Assembly (NCBI GenBank): GCA_946481625.1
Contig: CAMLOZ010000160.1
Span: 1 to 7,399, forward strand
From: an uncultured Haloferula sp.
GTDB lineage: Bacteria; Verrucomicrobiota; Verrucomicrobiae; Verrucomicrobiales; Akkermansiaceae
DNA: 7,399 nucleotides
Direction of reading: 5' to 3'
The notes under the pieces are model-generated. The model was not told the origin of the DNA. It did no database searches and saw only the letters and a program-made list of their open reading frames with translations. Shown here piece by piece: positions 1-6,969 of this stretch; the first letter of the stretch is position 1, and each line of letters opens with the position of its first letter. The position numbers and the translations under genes are program-made.

Positions 1-1193
1 CGGCGCAGGTACCCGTCGTGATGGTGAGTCACTCGATGCAGGGCGGTTGCATTTGCGAGAATGCTCCGGGACTGCGGGTGAACTATTCGAACATGGAGAT
101 CGCTGCCGCGGCGGCTCCGCGGGCGCAGTTGATCGTCGGGGCCACGGGCGATTGGACGCGGACGACGATGGAGGTGGAAGGACCGGCGGTCGCGGGCATC
201 TACAAGCTTTTCGGGGCGGAGGACCGGCTGAAGTACGTGTGCTTCGAGGCACCCCACAACTACAACCGGACGAGTCGCGAGGCCACCTATGATTGGCTGG
301 GACACCGCCTGCTGGAGCATCCCGAAACGGTCTCCTTCAAGGAAGCCCCGTACCAGAAAGAGCCGGACGCGGAGCTGCGCGTTTTCCCCGGGGGGAAGCT
401 TCCGGACGATGCGCTGACGATGGCGGATTTCATTGAGGCGCGGAAGGACGAGCAGCGGAAGCAGTGGCAGAAGCTGGTGCCCCGGGATCCGACGGGCTTC
501 GAGCGTTTCAAAGCGGTGATGCTTCCGGCTTGGCGTCACACGGTGCAGACCACTTGGACCTTCGCGGATCGGAACAAGAAAGATCCTCCTCCGGCGGAGT
601 GGGTGGCGCGAGAGCAACTGGCGGGAACGGTGGTGATCAAGGTGGCCGACATGCCGGCACGGGAGCGAGATGAGCTGCAGATCGAGCAACGGAACGGCCT
701 GACGATTCTTACCTTCGACCACGTCCTCGGAAGCGACCCGGCGGATGAGATCTCCGATCATTTCACCACCTACAATCGCACGGCGCTCCAGAAGCATGTC
801 GGGGCCTTGATCACGCTATGCCAGATGGTGAGGACTTCGCCGGCTGTCGATCGTGTGGTGCTTTCGGGCAGCGGCCGCGGCAGCCTTTGGGCCTTGCTGG
901 CAGCACCGGCGGCCGATGCGGTCGCGGTGGATTGCGAGGGTTTGGATTTCTCGAGCGACGACGACCTGCTTGCGACCGGATGGTTCGCTCCCGGGCTGCG
1001 CTGCATCGGCACTTTCCAAGGTGCCGCGATGCTTGCCGCGCCGAATCCGCTGCTTTTGCACAACACCCGAGACGAATTCGCCGCGGGCGACATCGAAGCC
1101 GCCTATGGGGCCGCGGGTGGGGAAAAGCGATTGGAAGTCACAGAAGCCTTGCGGTCCGAGGAGGGGATTCTGCGCTGGGCTGCGCAGAAATAG
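1..1193 (+). CDS. Acetylxylan-esterase-like alpha/beta hydrolase, 5'-truncated, with degenerate second hydrolase-like domain
   Basis: An open frame enters from the window edge (first full codon at 3) and gives 396 visible residues before TAG at 1191-1193. A GTG at 18 is possible but unlikely to be the true start, because the frame is open upstream and begins in the middle of a conserved hydrolase core. Visible residues 11-22 (SMQGG, CENAPGLR) and 49-52 (GDWT, probable catalytic acid), then HNYN at 85-88 (probable catalytic His), match the C-terminal half of secreted or periplasmic acetylxylan-esterase/dienelactone-hydrolase-type enzymes. The nucleophile serine elbow would lie upstream. From about residue 230 a second hydrolase-like region follows, with an elbow-like turn LSGSGRGS at 287-294 and LLLHNT near 350-355. 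At the nucleophile position of GxSxG there is a glycine, and no C-terminal catalytic His is visible, so this part is probably not catalytic. The substrate is not determinable from the sequence; acetyl or other esters on polysaccharides are the family guess. Confidence 0.75.
   Translation, partial: AQVPVVMVSHSMQGGCICENAPGLRVNYSNMEIAAAAAPRAQLIVGATGDWTRTTMEVEGPAVAGIYKLFGAEDRLKYVCFEAPHNYNRTSREATYDWLGHRLLEHPETVSFKEAPYQKEPDAELRVFPGGKLPDDALTMADFIEARKDEQRKQWQKLVPRDPTGFERFKAVMLPAWRHTVQTTWTFADRNKKDPPPAEWVAREQLAGTVVIKVADMPARERDELQIEQRNGLTILTFDHVLGSDPADEISDHFTTYNRTALQKHVGALITLCQMVRTSPAVDRVVLSGSGRGSLWALLAAPAADAVAVDCEGLDFSSDDDLLATGWFAPGLRCIGTFQGAAMLAAPNPLLLHNTRDEFAAGDIEAAYGAAGGEKRLEVTEALRSEEGILRWAAQK
1168..1189 (+). 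other. Perfect 8-bp stem-loop at the hydrolase gene end
   Basis: TTCTGCGC (1168-1175) and GCGCAGAA (1182-1189) are exact reverse complements around a 6-nt loop, and the structure ends one base before the TAG stop. It could act as a 3'-end stabiliser or a weak terminator. A T-rich stretch does not follow directly: the nearest run is at 1213-1219, over 20 nt away. It is therefore not a canonical intrinsic terminator. It may also be chance, since both arms are coding sequence. Confidence 0.35.
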
Positions 1194-1210
1194 GGGGCTG
1201 CATGGCGAGC

Positions 1211-1224
1211 TGTTCTTTTGACCA
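1211..1224 (+). promoter_or_regulatory. Probable LexA operator (SOS box) upstream of uvrA
   Basis: TGTTC-TTTT-GACCA matches the palindromic Verrucomicrobia LexA motif TGTTC-N4-GAACA (known from Verrucomicrobium spinosum, recalled from the literature) at 9 of 10 informative bases; the only mismatch is C for A at 1222. It lies in the short intergenic region, 54 bases before the GTG start of the excision-repair gene uvrA, a common SOS target. It also overlaps TTGACC (1218-1223), a -35-like hexamer, which is a usual place for a repressor. By simple counting, 31 of 4^10 ten-mers match this well, so one chance hit in about 85 positions is expected roughly 0.3% of the time under equal base composition. 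Confidence 0.6.
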
Positions 1225-1264
1225 CATTTTCTGGAAAACTCCACTGGCGGAGCGGGGCTTCCCG

Positions 1265-1270
1265 CATAAT
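1265..1270 (+). promoter_or_regulatory. Candidate -10 element just before the uvrA start
   Basis: CATAAT matches TATAAT at 5 of 6 bases and is one of few AT-rich hexamers in this GC-rich intergenic region. Transcription from it would begin at about 1277-1279, at or next to the GTG start codon, implying a leaderless or nearly leaderless mRNA. This would agree with the absence of a convincing Shine-Dalgarno sequence at the usual distance. No good -35 sits 16-18 bp upstream, and the nearby TTGACC is too far away (41 bp), so the promoter remains tentative. Confidence 0.3.
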
Positions 1271-1278
1271 CTCCCCGC

Positions 1279-4200
1279 GTGCCCGCGAAGAAGAAGCCGT
1301 CCGATGCTCCCAGCGCCCCCGTCATCCGCATCCGCGGTGCCCGCCAGCATAACCTGAAGGGCTTGGATCTCGATATCCCCTTGGGGCAGCTCACGGTGGT
1401 CACGGGGCCGTCCGGCTCGGGGAAGTCCTCGCTCGCCTTCCACACCCTCTATGCCGAGGGCCAGCGGCGCTACGTGGAGACCTTCTCGCCGTACGTGCGG
1501 CAGTTCTTCGACCGGATGGACAAGCCGGTGGTGGATCACATCGATGGCATCCCGCCGGCGATCGCGATCGAGCAAAAGAACAACATCCGCACCACGCGCT
1601 CGACGGTCGGCACCCTCACGGAGATCAACGATTACCTGAAGCTGCTGTATGCCCGTGCGGCGCGTGGCTATGACCCCGACACGGGCGAGGAGATCCGGCC
1701 GGATTCGCCGGAGTCCGCGGCGGCCTGGGCCTTCGAGCATCTCCCGGGCGAGCAGGTGCTGGTGACCTTTCCGGTCGGGATTCCGGCGGATACGAAGAGC
1801 GAGGATTTGTTCCCCTTCCTCAACCAACAGGGCTACCTGCGGGTGTTGATCGGAAAGGAAGTGTTTCGGACGGATGAGCCGGGAGCGACGGCCAAGGTGG
1901 CCAAGACGCGTTCGATCTCGGTGATCCAGGACCGCCTGCCGGTGACGCCCGACAACCGCACGCGTCTGATGGAAGCGCTCGAGCATGCCTTCACGCTGGG
2001 CAAGGGACATGTGGCACTGGCCTCCGGTCCGGAGTTCAAGGTGCGGCTGTTTTCCTCCACCTGGACGAATCCGGCCACGGGCAACTCGCTGCGCCCGCCG
2101 TCGCCGGCCTTGTTCTCCTTCAACAACCCGCTCGGGGCCTGTCCAAAATGCCGCGGCTTCGGCCGGGTGATCGGCCTCGATCTCGACCGCGCGGTTCCGG
2201 ATCCCTCGCTCACCATCCGCAAGGGGGTGATCAAGCCCTTCCAAGGCGATCGCGGCGAGGAGTGCCAGCGCGACCTGCTGCGCTGTTGCAAGGAGCGGCG
2301 GATCGACATCGACACGCCGTGGGAGGACATGGACGAGTCGGAGCGCGAGTGGGTCTACTATGGAGATCGTAGGACGACCGCGCCCGAGGACCTGGAGGAG
2401 CTGTGGCGCTCGGGCGGATGGTACGGGGTGAAGGGCTTCTTCGACTGGCTGGAGACGAAGGCGTACAAGATGCACGTCCGCATCTTCCTCAGCCGCTACC
2501 GTTCCTACACCACCTGCGCGACCTGCCGGGGCAAGCGGCTGCAACCGGAGGCGCTGTGCTACAAGATCGAGGGGAAGGCCCTGCCCGACCTCTGGACGCT
2601 GCCGATCACCGATCTGCGCGAGTGGTTCGCGAATATCGGCTCCGTGGTGCCGGGTGCGGTTCACGATGCCTCGCTGCAACTCATCCTCACGGAGATTGCC
2701 TCGCGCCTTCACTACTTGAATGAAGTGGGACTGGGCTATCTTACCCTGGATCGCCCGGCACGGACCCTGAGCGGCGGCGAGATCGAGCGCGTGAACCTCA
2801 CGACCTGCCTGGGGGCCTCGCTGACGAACACGCTCTTCGTGCTCGATGAGCCGACCGTCGGCCTTCACGCGCGCGACATCCATCGCCTGGTCGGCGTCAT
2901 GCACGGTCTGCGCGACAAGGGCAACACGCTGGTGGTGGTGGAGCACGAGGAGGCGGTGATGCGCGCGGCGGACCAGCTTCTCGATATCGGCCCCGCCGCC
3001 GGACAGCACGGCGGGAGCCTGGTGTTCCAAGGGCCGGTGTCGAACGGCCTGGCGATCCGCGCGAACGCGAAGTCCGCGGTCGGCACCTTGCCCTGGCTTT
3101 CGGGCGGGCGGTCGATCCCGGTTCCCGCGAAGCGCCGCAAGCCGGGGCCGAGGAAGATCGAGATCCGCGGGGCGAGCCGCCACAATTTGAAGAAGCTCGA
3201 TCTCGAGCTGCCGCTTGGCCTCTTCGCGTGCCTTACCGGCGTGTCCGGTTCGGGCAAGTCCACGCTCGCGCACGACGTGATCTACGCGAACCTCTCGCGG
3301 AAGCTGAAGAAGGAGGAGTCGGAGCTCGATCCCGCGCCGCTCAAGGAGCTACGGGGAACGCAGTACTTGAGCGACGTGCTGCTGGTCGATCAATCGCCGC
3401 TGGCCCGTACTCCGCGTTCGACACCGGCGGTTCTGTTGGGCGCCTTCGACCCGATCCGCCAGCTTTTCGCGCAGGCGGAGGATGCGAAGGCCGGCGGCCT
3501 GAATACCGGCTTCTTCTCCTTCAACTCGGGGGAGGGCCGCTGCGACCGCTGCGCCGGGGCCGGCAGCGAGAAGGTGGAGATGCAGTTCCTCTCCGACCTG
3601 CACGTGACCTGCCCGGACTGCAACGGCAGGCGCTACAAGCCCTCGACGCTGGATATCCACTACCTCGGCAAGTCGATCGCGGACATCCTCGACCTGTCGA
3701 TCGAGGAGGCGCTGGCGTTCTACGGTGAAACCGAGGGCCTTTCCGCACCGCATGCCAAGCGCCACGAGCAGGTGTGCAAGCTGCTCCGGCCGCTGGCCGA
3801 GGTGGGGCTCGGCTATCTCAAGCTGGGCCAGCCGCTCAACACGCTTTCGGGCGGCGAATCGCAGCGCTTGAAGCTTTGCCAGCTCCTCGCCGAAGCGGGT
3901 CCGAAGACGAAGGACGCCAAGCTTTCGAAGCTGCTGATCCTCGACGAGCCGACGACGGGCCTGCACTTCTCGGACATCGAGCGCCTCCTGGGTGTGTTCC
4001 AGCGCTTGGTTGATGCCGGTCACAGCTTGCTCGTGATCGAGCACAACCTGGACGTCATCAAGTGCGCCGATTGGATCATCGACCTCGGCCCCGAGGCGGG
4101 AGCGAAGGGCGGACAGCTGGTGGGGCAGGGCACGCCGGAGCAGATCGCGGCGATGGATACGGAAACCTCGCGCTTCCTGAGGCCTTACGTGCTGCCGGAG

Positions 4201-6969
4201 AAGCTGGCGGCTTCCCGCCTGAAGGAGGAGGCTTTGCTGCCGCGGCTCTTTGCGAAGCCCGCGAACGTGATCGCGCTGCGCGGGGCGCGGGAGCACAACC
4301 TGAAGAACGTTTCGCTCGATATCCCGCGCGACAAGTTCGTGGTGGTCTCGGGCCTCAGCGGTTCGGGCAAGTCCACGCTCGCGTTCGACATCCTCTTCGC
4401 GGAAGGCCAGCGGCGGTTCCTCGACTCGATGTCGGCGTATGCCCGGCAATTCGCGGAGCAACTGGAGAAGCCGGAGCTCGATTCGCTCGCGGGCCTGCCG
4501 CCGACGGTGGCGATCGAGCAACGCGTGTCGCAGGGCGGCATGAAGTCCACGGTCGCGACGGTGACGGAGGTATGGAACTTCGTGCGCCTGCTCTATGCGA
4601 AGCTTGGCACGCGCTATTGTCCCGACTGCAAGGTGCCGGTGGAAAAGCAATCGCTCGCCGCGATCGAGAAGAGCGTGCGCGATCTGCTGAAGAAGGGTCC
4701 GGTCTCGATCCTCGCGCCAGTGATCCGCGGGCGGAAGGGCTATCACACCGAAGTGGCGGAGTGGGCGCTGAAGCATGGATTTACGAGACTTCTCGTGGAC
4801 AAGCAATTCCGCGATGCGGAGGGATTCACGCGGCTCGAGCGCTTCAAGGAGCACGACATCGACGTGGTGGTGGCTGAAGTTCCAAGTGAGAAGGGCCAAG
4901 TGCCAAACAAAGGCAAGAAGGCCGAGGAGTCGCTGGGAGCGGTGATTCCGAGGGCGCTGGAGATCGGGAAGGGCACGCTGAAGCTGTTCACGCCGGACAA
5001 GAAGTTCATGCTGCTTTCGAGCGAGGCGAGCTGCCCGAGTTGCCACCGGTCCTTCGAGGAGCTTGATCCGCGTTTGTTCTCGTTCAACTCGCCGCACGGC
5101 TGGTGCCCGGAGTGCCGCGGCCACGGAATGGTGCCGAAGCACCGCCATGACCTCGACACCTCGCGCTACGAGTCCGTGCTGGAAGCGGAGATGGATGCGG
5201 ATCGCAAGATCGAGCGGATGGAGGACGAGGAACTGGTGGAGTGCCCGGCTTGCCGCGGTGCACGTTTGAATCCGGAGGGCCGTGCAGTCCGCTTCCAGGG
5301 ATCGCCGCTGGCGGATCTCGCGCGGCTTCCGGTCGAGCATGCGTCGCAGCACTTCGAGAAGCTCAAGATCGGCGGCGACCGCGAGAGCTTGATCGCGCGC
5401 GATATCCTGCCGGAGATCCGGCAGCGCCTGGCCTTCCTGCAGGAGGTCGGCCTCGGCTACTTGCAGCTCGACCGCTCGGCCCGCACGTTGAGCGGCGGCG
5501 AGAGCCAGCGCATCCGTCTCGCGGCGCAGCTCGGCAGCAACCTGCGCGGCGTGCTCTACGTGCTCGACGAACCGACCATCGGGTTACACCCGCGCGACAA
5601 CGCCGCGCTGTTAGAGACGCTCGTGGCGCTCCGCGACCGGGGCAACAGCTTGATCGTGGTGGAGCACGACGAGGATACCATCGCGCGTGCGGATCACCTG
5701 ATCGACCTCGGCCCGGGCGCGGGACGTCTGGGCGGGCAGGTGGTGTACCAGGGGCCGCCGCCCCAAGTGCCAAGTGAGAAGGACCAAGTGCCGGGGAAAG
5801 GCAAGAAGGCCGGAAGCAAGATCGAGGGAACGACAATGCTCGATGTTTCGGCTTCGCCGACGTACCGGGCGCTTTCGAACCCGATCATTCATCCGATGCG
5901 GGGCTCGCGGCGTGGCGTGCCGAAGAACCATCCGCTGCTGAAGGTGGAGGGATGCCGCGCGAACAATCTGAAATTCATCGATGTCGCGGTGCCCTTGGGC
6001 CGGCTCACCGTTCTAACAGGAATTTCCGGCTCGGGCAAATCGACCTTGATGCACTCGTGCATCGCGGATGCGGCGCGGGCCAAGAATGCGAAGGCGGAGG
6101 GGAAGAAGACGGGCGTCCGCAAATGGAAATCGGCGAGCGGCTTCGACAAACTGCAATCGATCTACGAGGTGGACCAATCGCCGATCGGCAAGACCTCGCG
6201 TTCGTGTCCGGCGACCTATGTGAAGGTGTTCGACGATATCCGGAAGCTCTTCGCGCAGCTTCCCGATTCGCGCGTGCGCGGCTACGAGGCCTCCCGTTTC
6301 TCCTTCAACACGGGCGACGGCCGCTGCCCGGTCTGCGAGGGCAACGGTCGCGTGAAGCTGGAGATGGATTTCCTGCCGAGCACCTGGGTGCCTTGCGAGG
6401 CGTGCAATGAAATGCGCTACAATCCGGCGACGCTCGAGGTCCGCTTCCGCGAGAAGAACATCGGCGAGGTGCTGCGCATGACCATCGAGCAGGCCGCCGA
6501 GTTCTTCGAGTCGCAGCCGCGGATCGCCGCGCCCTTGAGGCTGCTGGCGGACACGGGGCTCGGTTATCTCCAACTGGGCCAACCGTCACCGACCTTGAGC
6601 GGCGGCGAAGCGCAGCGCATCAAGCTGGTGACCGAGTTGACGAAGGGCCGCGTCTCCGCGAAGAACCTCAAGACGCTGAACCGCTCGAACCTCTACCTCA
6701 TCGAGGAGCCGACCGTGGGCCTGCACCTGGAGGACGTGAAGCGCCTCATCGACGTGCTCCATCGCTTGGTCGATGAAGGGCATACCGTGATCGTGATCGA
6801 GCACCACATGGCAGTGGCGGCGGAGGCGGACTGGATTCTCGACATGGGACCTGAAGCGGGGGACCAAGGCGGGACGATCATCGCGCAGGGCCCGCCGGAG
6901 ACGGTGGCGAAGTCGAAGAAATCGCGGACCGCGCCTTTCCTGGCGGCCGCGCTATCGAACCACTCATGA
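1279..6969 (+). CDS. uvrA: Tandem (double-length) UvrA excinuclease ABC subunit A
   Basis: The protein is the damage-recognition ATPase of nucleotide excision repair, which loads UvrB on lesions in the cytoplasm. It has 1896 residues against about 940-950 for ordinary UvrA, with two complete UvrA-like copies (about 1-975 and 996-1896) and four ABC modules. Walker A motifs (GxSGSGKS) lie at 43-50, 654-661, 1025-1032 and 1581-1588. Signatures (LSGGE) begin at 497, 856, 1404 and 1773. Walker B acidic pairs are D523-E524, D889-E890, D1430-E1431 and E1809-E1810. C-terminal-type zinc fingers with CX2C-X19-CX2C spacing are at 755-781 and 1683-1709. Copy 1 keeps the insertion domain (about 292-412) but has N264/T267 where a zinc cysteine pair is expected and lacks the RKG loop of the UvrB-binding domain. 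Copy 2 has C1252/C1255 and C1276/C1279 and the motif APVIRGRKG (1146-1154), but only 42 residues where the insertion domain should be. The GTG start is the only plausible one, because an in-frame TAA lies at 1267-1269. It overlaps the next gene by 4 bases. Confidence 0.96.
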   Translation: MPAKKKPSDAPSAPVIRIRGARQHNLKGLDLDIPLGQLTVVTGPSGSGKSSLAFHTLYAEGQRRYVETFSPYVRQFFDRMDKPVVDHIDGIPPAIAIEQKNNIRTTRSTVGTLTEINDYLKLLYARAARGYDPDTGEEIRPDSPESAAAWAFEHLPGEQVLVTFPVGIPADTKSEDLFPFLNQQGYLRVLIGKEVFRTDEPGATAKVAKTRSISVIQDRLPVTPDNRTRLMEALEHAFTLGKGHVALASGPEFKVRLFSSTWTNPATGNSLRPPSPALFSFNNPLGACPKCRGFGRVIGLDLDRAVPDPSLTIRKGVIKPFQGDRGEECQRDLLRCCKERRIDIDTPWEDMDESEREWVYYGDRRTTAPEDLEELWRSGGWYGVKGFFDWLETKAYKMHVRIFLSRYRSYTTCATCRGKRLQPEALCYKIEGKALPDLWTLPITDLREWFANIGSVVPGAVHDASLQLILTEIASRLHYLNEVGLGYLTLDRPARTLSGGEIERVNLTTCLGASLTNTLFVLDEPTVGLHARDIHRLVGVMHGLRDKGNTLVVVEHEEAVMRAADQLLDIGPAAGQHGGSLVFQGPVSNGLAIRANAKSAVGTLPWLSGGRSIPVPAKRRKPGPRKIEIRGASRHNLKKLDLELPLGLFACLTGVSGSGKSTLAHDVIYANLSRKLKKEESELDPAPLKELRGTQYLSDVLLVDQSPLARTPRSTPAVLLGAFDPIRQLFAQAEDAKAGGLNTGFFSFNSGEGRCDRCAGAGSEKVEMQFLSDLHVTCPDCNGRRYKPSTLDIHYLGKSIADILDLSIEEALAFYGETEGLSAPHAKRHEQVCKLLRPLAEVGLGYLKLGQPLNTLSGGESQRLKLCQLLAEAGPKTKDAKLSKLLILDEPTTGLHFSDIERLLGVFQRLVDAGHSLLVIEHNLDVIKCADWIIDLGPEAGAKGGQLVGQGTPEQIAAMDTETSRFLRPYVLPEKLAASRLKEEALLPRLFAKPANVIALRGAREHNLKNVSLDIPRDKFVVVSGLSGSGKSTLAFDILFAEGQRRFLDSMSAYARQFAEQLEKPELDSLAGLPPTVAIEQRVSQGGMKSTVATVTEVWNFVRLLYAKLGTRYCPDCKVPVEKQSLAAIEKSVRDLLKKGPVSILAPVIRGRKGYHTEVAEWALKHGFTRLLVDKQFRDAEGFTRLERFKEHDIDVVVAEVPSEKGQVPNKGKKAEESLGAVIPRALEIGKGTLKLFTPDKKFMLLSSEASCPSCHRSFEELDPRLFSFNSPHGWCPECRGHGMVPKHRHDLDTSRYESVLEAEMDADRKIERMEDEELVECPACRGARLNPEGRAVRFQGSPLADLARLPVEHASQHFEKLKIGGDRESLIARDILPEIRQRLAFLQEVGLGYLQLDRSARTLSGGESQRIRLAAQLGSNLRGVLYVLDEPTIGLHPRDNAALLETLVALRDRGNSLIVVEHDEDTIARADHLIDLGPGAGRLGGQVVYQGPPPQVPSEKDQVPGKGKKAGSKIEGTTMLDVSASPTYRALSNPIIHPMRGSRRGVPKNHPLLKVEGCRANNLKFIDVAVPLGRLTVLTGISGSGKSTLMHSCIADAARAKNAKAEGKKTGVRKWKSASGFDKLQSIYEVDQSPIGKTSRSCPATYVKVFDDIRKLFAQLPDSRVRGYEASRFSFNTGDGRCPVCEGNGRVKLEMDFLPSTWVPCEACNEMRYNPATLEVRFREKNIGEVLRMTIEQAAEFFESQPRIAAPLRLLADTGLGYLQLGQPSPTLSGGEAQRIKLVTELTKGRVSAKNLKTLNRSNLYLIEEPTVGLHLEDVKRLIDVLHRLVDEGHTVIVIEHHMAVAAEADWILDMGPEAGDQGGTIIAQGPPETVAKSKKSRTAPFLAAALSNHS
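4882..4924 (+). repeat. In-frame CCAAGTG-type repeat, copy A, inside the UvrB-binding domain of uvrA
   Basis: This 43-bp segment matches 5770-5812 at 38 of 43 positions, without gaps. It contains two CCAAGTG heptamers (4882-4888 and 4896-4902) and encodes residues 1202-1215, a hydrophilic Lys-rich loop beginning [13 protein letters not shown]. Codons such as CCA, AGT, CAA and AAA are used here, whereas the surrounding gene strongly prefers G/C-ending codons. It sits between the VVV strand and the following helix of the second UvrB-binding domain, where E. coli UvrA has unrelated sequence. Confidence 0.75.
5763..5812 (+). repeat. In-frame CCAAGTG-type repeat, copy B, in the linker between ABC modules 3 and 4 of uvrA
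   Basis: Three CCAAGTG heptamers (5763-5769, 5770-5776, 5784-5790) are followed by an AAAGGCAAGAAGGCCG tail shared exactly with copy A. The common 43 bp (5770-5812) are in the same reading frame as copy A and give residues 1498-1511, [13 protein letters not shown] and one Ala. It lies after the third H-loop and the QGPP segment, in the linker before ABC module 4. That position is not homologous to copy A, so the pair is not a by-product of the ancestral uvrA duplication. Confidence 0.75.

Noticed and set aside
549..560. CCACTTGGACC in the hydrolase gene as a third, inverted copy of the CCAAGTG repeat
   Set aside because: Only one heptamer matches, without the neighbouring unit or the AAAGGCAAGAAGG tail; this is expected by chance.
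1168..1220. Intrinsic terminator for the hydrolase gene
   Set aside because: The stem is good but the T-rich run is more than 20 nt downstream, so the canonical stem plus U-tract arrangement is absent.
1218..1246. Complete sigma-70 promoter using TTGACC as -35
   Set aside because: At 16-18 bp spacing the sequence (around CCACTG) does not resemble a -10 element, so only the overlap with the SOS box is reported.
818..1357. Alternative plus-strand frame of 179 codons across the hydrolase end and uvrA start
   Set aside because: It overlaps two well-supported genes in another frame and its composition is Arg/Pro/Ala-rich without any motif.
1138..3273. Long minus-strand open frame of 711 codons opposite uvrA
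   Set aside because: It is antisense to an unmistakable uvrA and has an Arg/Leu/Ala/His-rich, low-information composition, as expected from strong third-position GC bias. No recognisable domain.
4153..4270. Two separate uvrA genes joined by a lost stop or sequencing error
   Set aside because: The linker is continuous and in frame, with no start signal for the second copy. Both copies have diverged structurally, and double-length UvrA is known in related bacteria, so a genuine fusion is the better reading.
4984..5000. Further TGTTC half-sites inside uvrA as LexA operators
   Set aside because: The second half-sites do not match GAACA, and the locations are deep within coding sequence.
3349..5352. 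Long minus-strand open frame of 667 codons
   Set aside because: It is also a GC-bias shadow of uvrA with no domain or start context; it spans the junction of the two UvrA copies without regard to domain limits.
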